23,308 nt of DNA, taken from the NCBI GenBank assembly GCA_964458555.1, contig CAYWJH010000045.1, positions 1-23,308 of the forward strand, in the 5' to 3' direction. The notes under the pieces are model-generated. The model was not told where the DNA came from. It saw nothing but the letters and a program-made list of their open reading frames with translations, and searched no databases. Every line of letters starts with the position of its first letter. Within the stretch, counting starts at the first letter, position 1. Below are positions 1 through 8,421 of the stretch, piece after piece. This DNA comes from SLST01 sp964458555. Its GTDB lineage: Bacteria > Spirochaetota > Spirochaetia > DSM-27196 > SLST01. The position numbers and the translations under genes were made by a program.

Positions 1-65
1 CCGGTGCTGCACCCGAGGAGCACAACACCCGCTATGAGCAGCAGCAGCTTGGTCGTTGGCGTCAT
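1..65 (-). CDS. Lipoprotein, N-terminal fragment cut by the window edge
   Basis: Only the first 21 codons are present, read leftwards from an ATG at 65-63. They encode a short polar start (MTPTTK), a hydrophobic stretch rich in Leu, Ile and Val, and a lipobox LLGC with the Cys at residue 19, followed by Ser-Thr. This is the standard type II signal peptide layout, so the product is predicted to be lipid-anchored in the cell envelope. It begins 36 bp after the stop of the TylF-like gene on the same strand, so the two could be co-transcribed. I see no good Shine-Dalgarno sequence before the ATG. The function of the mature protein cannot be told from this piece. Confidence 0.68.
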   Translation of the reverse strand, partial: MTPTTKLLLLIAGVVLLGCST

Positions 66-101
66 TCAGAGCTGAAATCTACCGATGCCGGTGCCCGCCG
101 A

Positions 102-992
102 TCAATACACCGGTCGGGTTACGATCGCCTGGCCCGAGAGGCTGGGTATTACGGTCAGCCGACCGGCCGACGTATTCGCCCGCACGCCTGCGCTGCGCTC
201 GAGATCGGCCGCCGGCGCGCCCCCCCGCGCGAGCTCGTGGACGTAGGCCGTTACGCCCTCGCACCCGTAGAACCCGAAGTCGTCGAAGACCACGACGCCT
301 CCGGGAACCATCCGAGGCCATACCCACTCGAAGCAGTCCTTCGCGCTCTGGTAGACGTCCACGTCAATATGACAGAGCGCGAAGCGCACCTCGGCGATCT
401 CTTCGCCTCGCTCCTCCGGGAAGACGCCGCTGACGAGCTCGACGTGCGGGACGCCGGCGCGCGCGAGCAACTGCCTGACCGCGTCGACCGAGGTGTTCGC
501 GTGCTCGCCGCCCTTGTAGTACGTGTCGCGCGCGCCCGCCTTCACGACGCCGGCGAAGGTGTCGGCGAGGATGACGCGACGACCGGCGCCCGCGGGCACC
601 TCGTCGCCAGCCGGCTCGCCCGGCGACGAGGAGGCGGTCCCGGCGAGCGCGCGGGCGATCACCGTCCCCGACCCACCCCGCCAGCTGCCGATCTCGAGCG
701 CAGCGCCGGCGAGCCCGGGGCCCGCCGGCCCGCGATCGTCCACGCCCGCGGGAGCCGGCGAGAGCGGCCCCGGGTCCGGGCGCGAGCCGGCGATCTGGCG
801 CGCGATGTACCACAGCGTCCACAACCGGTAGACGTCGACCATCGTATACTCGCGCACGAGCTCGTAGACCCGCATAAACTCGTCGTCGACGTCCCACGGG
901 CGGTAGTTCGCGACCGGCTCCACCAGGCCGTAGCCGGGCGGATACGATCGACCTCTCTGCGCTCTGGTATTCGTGCGTGCCTGATCTGACAT
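102..992 (-). CDS. TylF/MycF-family S-adenosylmethionine-dependent O-methyltransferase
   Basis: The 296-residue product resembles the TylF family of sugar and macrolide O-methyltransferases. Visible landmarks are the family-typical N-terminal block with NYRPW (29-33) and EFMRVYELVRE (38-48), the SAM-binding motif LEIGSWRGGSG (99-109), the acidic strand end LADTF (142-146), HIDVDVYQS (208-216) and the metal-site-like FDDFGFYGCEG (236-246). The start at 992 is chosen because AGAAGGGG lies about five bases upstream; an open frame continues to 1349 but its translation there is low-complexity antisense of the neighbouring lipoprotein. Two Pro/Gly/Ala-rich stretches (about 70-97 and 118-138) flank the SAM motif and look like insertions. 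Substrate is unknown; homologues methylate sugars of secondary metabolites or surface glycans. It is probably cytoplasmic and followed by the edge lipoprotein. Confidence 0.9.
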   Translation of the reverse strand: MSDQARTNTRAQRGRSYPPGYGLVEPVANYRPWDVDDEFMRVYELVREYTMVDVYRLWTLWYIARQIAGSRPDPGPLSPAPAGVDDRGPAGPGLAGAALEIGSWRGGSGTVIARALAGTASSSPGEPAGDEVPAGAGRRVILADTFAGVVKAGARDTYYKGGEHANTSVDAVRQLLARAGVPHVELVSGVFPEERGEEIAEVRFALCHIDVDVYQSAKDCFEWVWPRMVPGGVVVFDDFGFYGCEGVTAYVHELARGGAPAADLERSAGVRANTSAGRLTVIPSLSGQAIVTRPVY

Positions 993-1022
993 TGGCCCCT
1001 TCTTTTCCGATCGGTTGGCGCT

Positions 1023-1051
1023 ATAGTACGGGACAGATGGCTCATGAGCAA
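1023..1051 (-). promoter_or_regulatory. Candidate promoter of the TylF-like gene
   Basis: Read on the minus strand, TTGCTC (1051-1046) is separated by 17 bp from TACTAT (1028-1023), about 30 bp before the ATG and ahead of a clear AGAAGGGG ribosome site. The -35 matches consensus at three of six bases and the -10 at four. On the plus strand the overlapping TATAGT (1022-1027) could serve as a -10 for the divergent lipoprotein gene at 1117, but I see no -35 for it. Confidence 0.42.
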
Positions 1052-1116
1052 ACGACCGCATGGACTGCGCGGTGACACCAGCGGCGCTCGACGGTGTTGC
1101 ATTCGGTGGAGGGACC

Positions 1117-1896
1117 ATGCTTCTGCGAATGCGAACCATCATCGCGGCGCTCGCGCTCGTCGTGCTCGCCGGCGGCTGCGAGATCGTGCTGCTCGACACC
1201 GACGCGACGCGCACGCCCGACCCGCTCGACGATCCGGTCACCGACCCCGATCTGCTCGCGGTCGTCTCGCCGGCCGGTGGCAGCGTCGCCGCCGGCGAGC
1301 CGCTCACGATCCGCTGGGAGGGCAGCGCGCAGCCGGACGAAATCGACATCGACCTCTACCTCTCCGGCACGCCGCACACGCGCCTCGCGGCCTCGGTCTC
1401 GGACTCGGACGACTACACGTGGACGATCCCGACCGACTTCTTCGTCCACGCCGACGTCTTCGACGAGTATCAGATCGTCGTCAGCGGCTATCATCCCGAC
1501 CAGGCGACCGGCGCGCTGCTGCTCGCCGCCTACTCGGTCCATTTTGCGATCCTGCCGAGCGCGAGCGGCGGCCTGAGCGACGTCACCGTGAGCCAGCGAC
1601 TCGTCGACGTCACGGTGACCGACAACGGACAGGAGATCGACGACGACACGATCGACCTCTTCCTGAACGGCGTGGCTGTCGAGCTCTCGCACGTACTCGT
1701 CGGCGGAGAGGGAACGACGATTCCGCTCACGCTTCAGGCGGGCGAGAATGTCCTGGAGGTCTACGCGGTGAACGAGGGTAGCGCGCCGCCGAACACGGCG
1801 CTCCTCGAGGTCAGCCACGTCGTCGAAGGGCTTTCGGCGCAGGAGTGGCGGCTGCAGACCGGCGAGTTCGGGCGCTTGACGATCACCGCGCCGTAG
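1117..1896 (+). CDS. Lipoprotein with a Kre9/KNH-like domain and a C-terminal Ig-like domain
   Basis: The 259-residue product starts with MLLRMRTII, a hydrophobic core and a lipobox LAGGC (Cys at about residue 21), so it is predicted to be a lipid-anchored envelope protein. After a short acidic, Thr/Asp/Pro-rich linker, residues about 50-150 (VVSPAGGSV, then LTIRWEG and YTWTIP) match the pattern of the Kre9/KNH beta-sandwich family known from fungal wall proteins and many bacterial surface proteins. Residues about 170-235 (VDVTVTDNGQEIDDDTIDLF, LNGVAV, LQAGENVLEVYAVNEG) look like a second Ig-like fold. GGAGGG just upstream (1108-1113) supports the ATG at 1117; a longer frame from 1060 lacks such a site. 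The role is unknown, perhaps glycan or protein binding at the surface. Domain assignment is from memory of patterns, not from a search. Confidence 0.82.
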   Translation: MLLRMRTIIAALALVVLAGGCEIVLLDTDATRTPDPLDDPVTDPDLLAVVSPAGGSVAAGEPLTIRWEGSAQPDEIDIDLYLSGTPHTRLAASVSDSDDYTWTIPTDFFVHADVFDEYQIVVSGYHPDQATGALLLAAYSVHFAILPSASGGLSDVTVSQRLVDVTVTDNGQEIDDDTIDLFLNGVAVELSHVLVGGEGTTIPLTLQAGENVLEVYAVNEGSAPPNTALLEVSHVVEGLSAQEWRLQTGEFGRLTITAP

Positions 1897-1936
1897 CTCT
1901 TGCAGACGGCGGACCCGCGGGCTATCGTAGCGACAG

Positions 1937-2950
1937 GTGCAGTACTACGACGTGATCGTCACAGGCGCGGGACCCGCGGGCCTCTTCACGGCCGTCCATC
2001 TGGCCGATTCGCTGCGGGTGCTCGTCGTCGAGTCTCAACGCTTTCCGCCGGTCAAGCCGTGCGGCGAGATTCTCATCGACCACGGGTACCGGCTTGTGTC
2101 CGAGCTCGACCCGCCGCCCTCGGTGTTCCGCTCGCCGGAAACGATCACCATGCGCTTCGTCGCGCGCGACATCGACGCCCCGGCGACCGAGGTCGGCACC
2201 GCGCACACGATCGACCGGAAGGCGCTCTCCTTCTGGCTCGACGACCTGCTCACGCCGAACGTCGAGGTCGTCGAAGGCGTACGGTTCGTTCGGGCGGAGA
2301 CCCGCGCCGGCGAGGTCGCGGTGACGCTCCGGCACCCCGGCGGCCGGATCGAGACGGTCGGCACCGCCCTGCTCGTCGGCGCCGACGGGTGTCTCTCCCG
2401 GGTGCGACGAAGCGCCTTCGGCACGGGCCTGAATACGGTTGACAGCATCCAGCATCTCTACCGGGCGCGCCGGCCTCCCGCGCATGCCGATTTCATCTTC
2501 GACCGCGAGCTCGCCCGCGACTACTACGTGTGGGCCTTTCCGCGCGGCGACGACGAGGTACTCGTAGGCTGCCCGCGCGACGGTGATCGCTATCGAACGG
2601 TGATGGAGTGGGCGCGCGGCGAGTACGCGATCACCGGCGCACCGCTTCGTAGCGAGCGCCATCCGATCGCGCGGATCCGCACGCTCGACGACATCGAGAT
2701 CGGAAGCGGCCGCGTCCTGCTCGTCGGCGAGGCCGCCGGTCTCGTGAGCCCCGCGTCCGGCGAGGGGCTCTCGCTCGCCTTCGCGAGCGGCCGGGCCGCC
2801 GCGCGCGCGATCTCGGCTGACCCGAACAATCCGGTCCCCGCCTACCGCGAGGCGTGCAGGCCGTTCATCGATCTGCTCGCGAAGGAGCTCGAGCTCGCCG
2901 ACCGCGTTCGCGATCGCAGCCGTGCGCGGACCCTCGAGCCCGAGGGGTAG
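1937..2950 (+). CDS. Geranylgeranyl-reductase-family FAD-dependent oxidoreductase
   Basis: The 337-residue protein has the p-hydroxybenzoate-hydroxylase-type FAD fold. It shows YDVIVTGAGPAG at residues 4-15 (dinucleotide binding), KPCGE at 40-44 (typical of the geranylgeranyl reductase family, usually KxCGG), LLVGADGCLSRVR at 145-157 and the second FAD motif LLVGEAAGLVSPASGEG at 261-277. Family members reduce isoprenoid double bonds in chlorophyll, archaeal or quinone lipids, or act as uncharacterised flavoprotein oxidoreductases; the substrate here is unknown. The start is a GTG, forced by an in-frame TAG at 1928-1930; no strong Shine-Dalgarno sequence is visible. It lies 40 bp after the lipoprotein gene on the same strand and is convergent with the coiled-coil gene, whose stop is 5 bp away. 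Confidence 0.9.
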   Translation: MQYYDVIVTGAGPAGLFTAVHLADSLRVLVVESQRFPPVKPCGEILIDHGYRLVSELDPPPSVFRSPETITMRFVARDIDAPATEVGTAHTIDRKALSFWLDDLLTPNVEVVEGVRFVRAETRAGEVAVTLRHPGGRIETVGTALLVGADGCLSRVRRSAFGTGLNTVDSIQHLYRARRPPAHADFIFDRELARDYYVWAFPRGDDEVLVGCPRDGDRYRTVMEWARGEYAITGAPLRSERHPIARIRTLDDIEIGSGRVLLVGEAAGLVSPASGEGLSLAFASGRAAARAISADPNNPVPAYREACRPFIDLLAKELELADRVRDRSRARTLEPEG

Positions 2951-2955
2951 GCAAG

Positions 2956-4803
2956 CTATCGCGTCGAGGTGCGAGTAGCCGGCATAGTGCTCACCTCGAA
3001 GTCGCGGAACTCCGCCCGCCCGAGCGTCCGTAGCGCGACTTCCACGCCCGAATCGATCTCGAACCACGCGCGGTAGCGCACACGATCGGTGCCGTCGACG
3101 GCGATCGTAACGTACTGCGAGGCGGGCTCGTAGAGCACGTCCACGTCGATGAACCCGTCGATCGACTGCGGTATCGCCGCATCCAACACGCGGGCCATCT
3201 CCACGTCGCTGTCCGACCGGTAGAGTTGGAGGTAGGTGGTGCTCGTCTTGCGTTCCTGCGGGTCGCGCGTGAACCAGACGAGCAGGCTCGAACCCATCCC
3301 GTAGCCGCGGCGCCGCTCGACGCCGTCGACGAAGAGGTGCAGTCCCATACCGACCCAGCCGTCGTCGAGCGAGCGGGCGCGAAACGAATAGAGCACCGGC
3401 TGTCCCGGCTGCTCGACCGGCATCGCGAGCTTCGCGAAGTACGCGTCCTCTTCGGTCTGCGTCGCCGATCGCTCGCTCACCCGCCAGGCACCGGTGTCGG
3501 GTTCGCCGGCGGAGAAGCCGCTCGCGAGCGTGCGGGTCAGGCGCTCGCGCATGATGCGGACGAAGCCGTTGTCGAGGATCTCGTCGAGCACGCGCTGCTC
3601 GAGCCGGCGCTGTTCGCCGCGCAGCGCATCGTTCTCGGCGAGGAGGTCGGCAAGCTCGGCCTGCACCCGCGCGAGGCGCTCGGCCTGCTCGGCGGCCTCG
3701 ATCGCCGCACGGGCCTCGACCTCCGTCGTGCCCGGGTCCGCGGCTTCGCGGGTCCGTGGTAGCTCGCCGGTCGGTTGCGCTGCGAGGCTCGTGGCCGGCA
3801 AGCCGCCGCGGACGCCGGTTCGCAGCGCCTTCTCCAGATCGGAGAGGCTGCTCGCCGCCTCCTCGAGCGCGGCCACGCGCGCGTCGAGCGAACGCAGCTC
3901 GCCCGTCACCGCCTGCGCGGCGGCCTCCAGGTCGGCGCTGCTGACGTAGTCGCCGGGGAACGCCCACTCGCGGGTCGCGCCGTCGCCCGGTTCCGGCCCC
4001 AGGGTCGCCCGGTACGCCTCGACGAGCTCCTGCAGTCGGCCGACCTCGGCGGTCATGGTCTCTACGTCGCCGGCGAGCTCGCTGTTGCGCTCCTGCAGCT
4101 CCTCGATCTGCTCGCGGAGCGTCTTTCGCTCTTCACGCAGCTCGTTGTTCTCCATGACGAGCCCGACGATGTCCCCGGCGAGCTGGTCGCGCTCGGCGAT
4201 CAACGCCTCGACCTCCTCGCCGGTCAGCGGCGTGCTCCTGCCGCCCGGCGTCTCGGTGAGCTTCGCTTCGAGCTCGGCGCGTTGCGCGGCGAGCTCGGCC
4301 TCTATCGCCTCGTCGGTCTCGGCGGCGAAGATCTCGCGCAGCGCGCTCGCGCGCGCCTCGTTGATCGTGTCGCTGTCGGCGAGCCGGATCTGCTCGGCGA
4401 GCTCGAGGTCGGCGTCCTCGCCCACCGTGAGGGTGCCGCCGTAGACGCGGTCGCCCACGAGCACACCCTCGATCGCGATGCTCGACGCGTCGGGCGCCGA
4501 GATAGTCGCGAAGTCGAGGATGGCATCGGGAGGCAGGACGTTCTGACTCTCGGGGACGATGCCGGTCACCGACCACGTGTCGGCATCGGCGCGCTCGATG
4601 AGGAAGGAGTAGACATCGCCGTCCACGCCGACGCTTCGAACGTAGAAGGCGGCAGGGCCGGCCTGGTGAATCGATGCCGATGACAGATCGAGGTCGGCGA
4701 GCGAGAGCGTCGTGGCGAGCGAACCGGTCGCCTGGGCGCCTGCGCTACCGGCGACGAGCGCCACGGCGAGCACCGCGAGGACAAGGGGGAGTAGTCTCCT
4801 CAT
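2956..4803 (-). CDS. Secreted coiled-coil protein of unknown function
   Basis: I do not recognise this 615-residue protein. It begins with a signal peptide (MRRLL, a Leu/Val/Ala-rich core, and AGA before Gln24 as a likely signal peptidase I site), so it should be periplasmic or exported. Residues about 30-135 form a beta-rich globular section. Then come long heptad-like, Glu/Leu/Arg-rich stretches at about 160-270, 285-330 and 350-420 (for example ELREERKTLREQIEELQERN), separated by Pro/Gly/Thr-rich linkers. The last 190 residues have alternating strands (VLYSFRARSLDDGWVGMGLH, YVTIAVDGTDRVRYRAWFEI, FRDFEV) suggesting a lectin-like or DUF1080-like beta-sandwich. It stands alone, divergent from alanine dehydrogenase. 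The layout suggests an oligomeric envelope spacer with a ligand-binding head, which is only an inference. Confidence 0.85.
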   Translation of the reverse strand: MRRLLPLVLAVLAVALVAGSAGAQATGSLATTLSLADLDLSSASIHQAGPAAFYVRSVGVDGDVYSFLIERADADTWSVTGIVPESQNVLPPDAILDFATISAPDASSIAIEGVLVGDRVYGGTLTVGEDADLELAEQIRLADSDTINEARASALREIFAAETDEAIEAELAAQRAELEAKLTETPGGRSTPLTGEEVEALIAERDQLAGDIVGLVMENNELREERKTLREQIEELQERNSELAGDVETMTAEVGRLQELVEAYRATLGPEPGDGATREWAFPGDYVSSADLEAAAQAVTGELRSLDARVAALEEAASSLSDLEKALRTGVRGGLPATSLAAQPTGELPRTREAADPGTTEVEARAAIEAAEQAERLARVQAELADLLAENDALRGEQRRLEQRVLDEILDNGFVRIMRERLTRTLASGFSAGEPDTGAWRVSERSATQTEEDAYFAKLAMPVEQPGQPVLYSFRARSLDDGWVGMGLHLFVDGVERRRGYGMGSSLLVWFTRDPQERKTSTTYLQLYRSDSDVEMARVLDAAIPQSIDGFIDVDVLYEPASQYVTIAVDGTDRVRYRAWFEIDSGVEVALRTLGRAEFRDFEVSTMPATRTSTR

Positions 4804-4873
4804 GTCCCTATTCTCGGCTGAATCTGAACGGCAGCTGAATGCATCGCCGCGCGAGCCGTGCTATGCTGGAACG

Positions 4874-5980
4874 ATGACGATCGGAGTACCCAGGGAAATA
4901 AAGCGACACGAGTACCGCGTGGGCATGACCCCTCACGACGTACGCAGCTACGTCGGACACGGCCACGAGGTGTTCGTTCAGAGGCAGGCGGGCGTCGGCT
5001 CGGGCTACGAAGACGCCGAGTACGAGGCCGCCGGCGCGCGCATCGTCGAGTCGCCGGCCGAGGTCTTCGACGCCGCCGACCTCGTCGTGAAGGTGAAGGA
5101 ACCGCTACCCGAGGAGTTCGACCTCTTCCACGACGGCCAGATCCTCTACACGTATCTCCATCTCGCCGCGAACGTGCCGCTCGCGCGCGCGCTCATGGAC
5201 CGCGGCGTCGTCGCGATCGCCTACGAGACGATCGAGCTCCCCGACGGGAGCCTGCCCTGTCTCACCCCCATGAGCGAGATCGCCGGCCGCCTCAGCGTCC
5301 AGGAGGGAGCGAAGTACCTGGAGAAGGAGTTCGGCGGCCGCGGGATTCTGCTCGGCGGGGTGCCCGGGGTGCCGCGGGGCGTGGTCGCGATCCTCGGCGG
5401 CGGCGTCGTGGGCACGAACGCGTGCAAGATAGCCACCGGCATCGGCGCGAACGTCACGATCCTCGACGTCAACGCCCGGCGGCTCGCCTACCTCGACGAT
5501 ATCTTCGGCAGCTCGATCACCACGCTCTACGCGACCGACGCGAACATCGACTACATCCTCAGCGAGGCGGACATCGTGATTGGCGCGGTGCTTCTGGCCG
5601 GAGAATCGACGCCCAAGCTCGTCCGGCGCGACCACCTGAAGACGATGAAACCCGGCGCGGTGCTCGTCGACGTCGCGATCGACCAGGGCGGTATCGCGGA
5701 GACCTCCAAGCCGACGACGCACGATGAGCCCATCTACATCGTCGACGACGTCGTGCACTACTGCGTCGCGAACATGCCGGGCGCAGTCGCACGATCGAGC
5801 ACGATCGCGCTCACGAGCGTCACGCTCTCCTACGGGCTGTTGATCGCCGACATGGGCGTGAAGGCCGCGCTCGCCTCGAGCGAGGCGCTGCGCAACGGCC
5901 TGAACATCGCCGGCGGGGCGTGCGTGCACGAGCGGGTGGCGCGCAGCTGCGAGCTGCCGTACACCGAGTACCGCGAATAG
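4874..5980 (+). CDS. ald: Alanine dehydrogenase
   Basis: The 368-residue enzyme catalyses NAD-dependent oxidative deamination of L-alanine to pyruvate and ammonium, or the reverse, in the cytoplasm. All key residues of the characterised Mycobacterium enzyme are at the same numbers: Arg15 (EYRVG), Lys75 (VKVKEP), His96 (TYLHLAA) and Asp270 (AIDQGG). The nucleotide-binding loop GGGVVG is at 175-180, and GGVPGVPRG and YCVANMPGAV are further signatures. Length is normal for the family. The start at 4874 is fixed by homology (MTIGVPREIK); an upstream extension in frame covers the divergent promoter region. No Shine-Dalgarno sequence is evident, and a TATGCT box lies only six bases before the ATG. 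It is a single gene followed 31 bp later by the peptide-binding protein gene. Confidence 0.97.
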   Translation: MTIGVPREIKRHEYRVGMTPHDVRSYVGHGHEVFVQRQAGVGSGYEDAEYEAAGARIVESPAEVFDAADLVVKVKEPLPEEFDLFHDGQILYTYLHLAANVPLARALMDRGVVAIAYETIELPDGSLPCLTPMSEIAGRLSVQEGAKYLEKEFGGRGILLGGVPGVPRGVVAILGGGVVGTNACKIATGIGANVTILDVNARRLAYLDDIFGSSITTLYATDANIDYILSEADIVIGAVLLAGESTPKLVRRDHLKTMKPGAVLVDVAIDQGGIAETSKPTTHDEPIYIVDDVVHYCVANMPGAVARSSTIALTSVTLSYGLLIADMGVKAALASSEALRNGLNIAGGACVHERVARSCELPYTEYRE

Positions 5981-6011
5981 GCGATTGGATTCTGAAGAGG
6001 TGAACAGTATC

Positions 6012-7610
6012 TTGGGGTGGATGATGCCCTCCGTAGTCCTCAGACGCGTGCTCGCCGTCCTGCTCGTGGTCCTCGCCGCGCCCGCATGGACGCAGAGCAC
6101 GCCGGATACCTTCGCGATCAACTTCCTGCCTACGGAGATTGGCTACAACCCCATCGTCTCGTACACGACCTCGGAGGCGCAGATCTATTCGGGGATCTAC
6201 GAAGGGCTCGTCGGCTACGACCCGTTCAGCCTCGACCCCATCCCCGCCGTCGCGAGCCGCTGGGAGGTCTCCGAGGACGGACTGCGCTACCGCTTCACGA
6301 TCCGCCCGGACGCGCGCTACTCGAACGGCGACCCGGTCGTGGCGTCGGACTTCGTCGAAACGTGGCTGATGCTGCTCGACCCGGACACCAACGCCGCGTA
6401 CGCCTCGCTCTTCGACATCGTCGCCGGCGCTCGCGCCTACCGCACCGGCGAGACCGACGACCCGGGGAGCGTCGGCGTGCGCGCGGTGAGCGGACGCCTG
6501 CTCGAGGTCGAGCTCGAGCAGCGGGCGACGCACTTTCTTCGGATACTCTGCCACCACAGCTTCGTCCCCATCCACCCGGACATCCGCGAGTCCGGCGACT
6601 TCGACGACCCGACGGCGATCCCGGCGAACGGACCGTACGTCGTCAGCGCGGCGAGCGAGGAAGAGGTCATCCTCACCGAGAACCACGAGTACTGGGATCG
6701 GCGCCGCCTCGAGTTCGAGGAGATCCGGATCGCGTTCGACGACGACTACGAAGCGGTTACGCAGGCGTTCAACGAGGGCGAGATCGACTGGGTGCGCGGA
6801 GGAATCGACCTTCAGGGCGTCGAGCGAACCGAGGACATCGTCATCAACCCGCTCTTCGCGACCACCTACTATCAGTTCTCGGCGGTGAACGAACCGTTCG
6901 ACGATCCTCGCGTCCGCCGGGCGATGGCGCTCCTGCTTCCGTGGGACGAGATCCGCGACGATGAGATTTGGTACGTACCGGCGACGAGCCTCGTCCCCGA
7001 GCTTCCTTCGTATCCGAAGGCCGAGGGCATCGCCGAGCAGGATCGCGAGGAGGCGCTCGCGCTGCTCGAGGACGCCGGCTACCCGAACGGCGAAGGCATG
7101 CCCGCCATCGTCGTCTCCATTCCCGCGCCCCTCGAAGGCGACCTGGTCGCGCAGCGGATGGAGGAGAGTTGGGAGGAAGCGCTCGAGATCGAGGTAGAGG
7201 CCGATGTCATCCCCTACCCGCGCTACTTCTCGTTCGTCGAGGAGGAGACGTTCCAAGTGAGCACGGTGAGCTGGATCGGCGATTTCGCAGACCCGCTGAC
7301 CTTCCTCGACATGTGGACGACCGGCAGCAACCTGAACAACTCGAGGTTCTCGAACGCACAATACGACGCGCTGATCCGCAGGGCGATGGGTATGACCGGC
7401 GACGAGCGCTACGAGTCGCTCAGCGAAGCAGAGGAGATCCTGCTCTCCGACGGCGTGGTGCTGCCCATCAGCCACTCCCCGTCGATCAATCTGATCAACC
7501 TGCGGCTCGTCGACGGGTGGTACCCGAACCCGCTCGACATCCATCCGTTCAAGTACGTCGGCCCGGCATCCGGCGCGCCGCTGCCCAACGTCGCGAGCGC
7601 CGCCGACTAA
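6012..7610 (+). CDS. Oligopeptide ABC transporter substrate-binding protein (SBP_bac_5 family)
   Basis: The roughly 532-residue product is an OppA/DppA-type extracytoplasmic binding protein. A signal peptide (LRRVLAVLLVVLAAPAWTQS) without a lipobox Cys is followed by family landmarks: YSGIYEGLVGYDP, a SRWEVSEDGLRYRF block, ARYSNGDPVVASDFV and, near the C-terminus, NNSRFSNAQYDALIRRAMG. Such proteins bind peptides, sometimes other solutes, for an ABC importer. I chose TTG at 6012 because AGAGGTGA (5996-6003) lies eight bases before it; ATG codons at 6021 and 6024 are alternatives but are too far from that site. No permease or ATPase gene is adjacent, so it is an orphan binding protein here. It may be co-transcribed with ald and overlaps the convergent TVP38 gene by four bases. 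Confidence 0.92.
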   Translation: MGWMMPSVVLRRVLAVLLVVLAAPAWTQSTPDTFAINFLPTEIGYNPIVSYTTSEAQIYSGIYEGLVGYDPFSLDPIPAVASRWEVSEDGLRYRFTIRPDARYSNGDPVVASDFVETWLMLLDPDTNAAYASLFDIVAGARAYRTGETDDPGSVGVRAVSGRLLEVELEQRATHFLRILCHHSFVPIHPDIRESGDFDDPTAIPANGPYVVSAASEEEVILTENHEYWDRRRLEFEEIRIAFDDDYEAVTQAFNEGEIDWVRGGIDLQGVERTEDIVINPLFATTYYQFSAVNEPFDDPRVRRAMALLLPWDEIRDDEIWYVPATSLVPELPSYPKAEGIAEQDREEALALLEDAGYPNGEGMPAIVVSIPAPLEGDLVAQRMEESWEEALEIEVEADVIPYPRYFSFVEEETFQVSTVSWIGDFADPLTFLDMWTTGSNLNNSRFSNAQYDALIRRAMGMTGDERYESLSEAEEILLSDGVVLPISHSPSINLINLRLVDGWYPNPLDIHPFKYVGPASGAPLPNVASAAD

Positions 7611-8329
7611 CCCTCCTCGCCGGCGTCCCGGCGAATCAGCCCATCCACCCAGCGCTGCAGGCGACGCCGGAACAGCACGCCAAGCGCGAAGAGCACGACC
7701 GCGAGACCAAAGACGAAGACGCTCAGAAACCACCGTTCCTGCGCCGCGCTGTCCCCGATGATCGCGCTGCCCAAGATACCGGGGAGCCGGCCGGTCATCG
7801 TCACGAGCAGAAAGGCGGGGAAGCGGAGCGTACTGATGCCGGCGACGTAGACGAGAACGTCCTTGGGCACGCCGGGAATCACGAACAGCAGGAAGAAACC
7901 GGTGCGAGCGCGCGAGGAGGAGCTCACGCGGTCGAATTCGGCCACACGCGCCGTGCCGAAGACGCCCTCCACGAACGTGCGACCGAGGAGTCTCGCGACG
8001 TAGAAGTCGATCGCCGAACCGATCGCGATCCCGACGAGCGAGTACACCAGCCCCCCGACGACGCCGAAGAGGTAGCCGCCGGCGATCTGCACGACGTCGC
8101 CGGGCACGATGAAGACGACGACCTGGAATACCTGCACCGCGATATAGACGAGCGGCGCCCACGCGCCGAACTGCGTAATCCACTGCTGCGCGTCGACCCG
8201 CGAGTCGAGGATGGCGGTCCAGCTATCCCTCGTGTACCAGGCCACGAGGAGCACACCCGCGATGAACAGCGGGAAGAGCATGCCGACTGCGATCTTGTAG
8301 GCCCGGGCCGCCTGCATGGACCGCAGCAT
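7607..8329 (-). CDS. TVP38/TMEM64-family (VTT domain) integral membrane protein
   Basis: This is a polytopic inner-membrane protein of about 240 residues. A first transmembrane helix lies at about residues 12-32, followed by re-entrant and membrane segments typical of the VTT/SNARE-associated family: VPGDVVQIAGGYLFG, GGLVYSLVGIAIGSAIDFY, FVIPGVPKDVLVYVAGIS and FLLVTMTGRLPGILGSAII, with a final helix and a basic tail. Relatives (DedA/TVP38, eukaryotic TMEM41B and VMP1) are linked to lipid transport across the bilayer, but most bacterial members have no assigned substrate. The start is uncertain: no ribosome site marks the ATG at 8329, and an ATG at 8317 or an upstream TTG at 8392 are possible. 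The stop overlaps the end of the convergent peptide-binding protein gene, and the 5' end faces the pfkB-like gene. Confidence 0.85.
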   Translation of the reverse strand: MLRSMQAARAYKIAVGMLFPLFIAGVLLVAWYTRDSWTAILDSRVDAQQWITQFGAWAPLVYIAVQVFQVVVFIVPGDVVQIAGGYLFGVVGGLVYSLVGIAIGSAIDFYVARLLGRTFVEGVFGTARVAEFDRVSSSSRARTGFFLLFVIPGVPKDVLVYVAGISTLRFPAFLLVTMTGRLPGILGSAIIGDSAAQERWFLSVFVFGLAVVLFALGVLFRRRLQRWVDGLIRRDAGEEG

Positions 8330-8421
8330 AGCGACGTCGCCCGACGGTGGCAACGCCATCGCCCGAATGGGGGATGGCGACCCGTCGGGCAAAATGGCAT
8401 CTTCGGGGCGAGGGAGAACCC

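Noticed and set aside
1922..3967. 681-codon minus-strand frame across the flavoprotein and coiled-coil genes
   Set aside because: It is Arg-rich and overlaps two well-supported genes in other frames. GC-rich DNA leaves such frames open by chance.
5820..8183. 787-codon minus-strand frame under the ald and peptide-binding protein genes
   Set aside because: The translation is Arg/Asp/Val-rich low complexity without motifs and is fully antisense to genes with clear family signatures.
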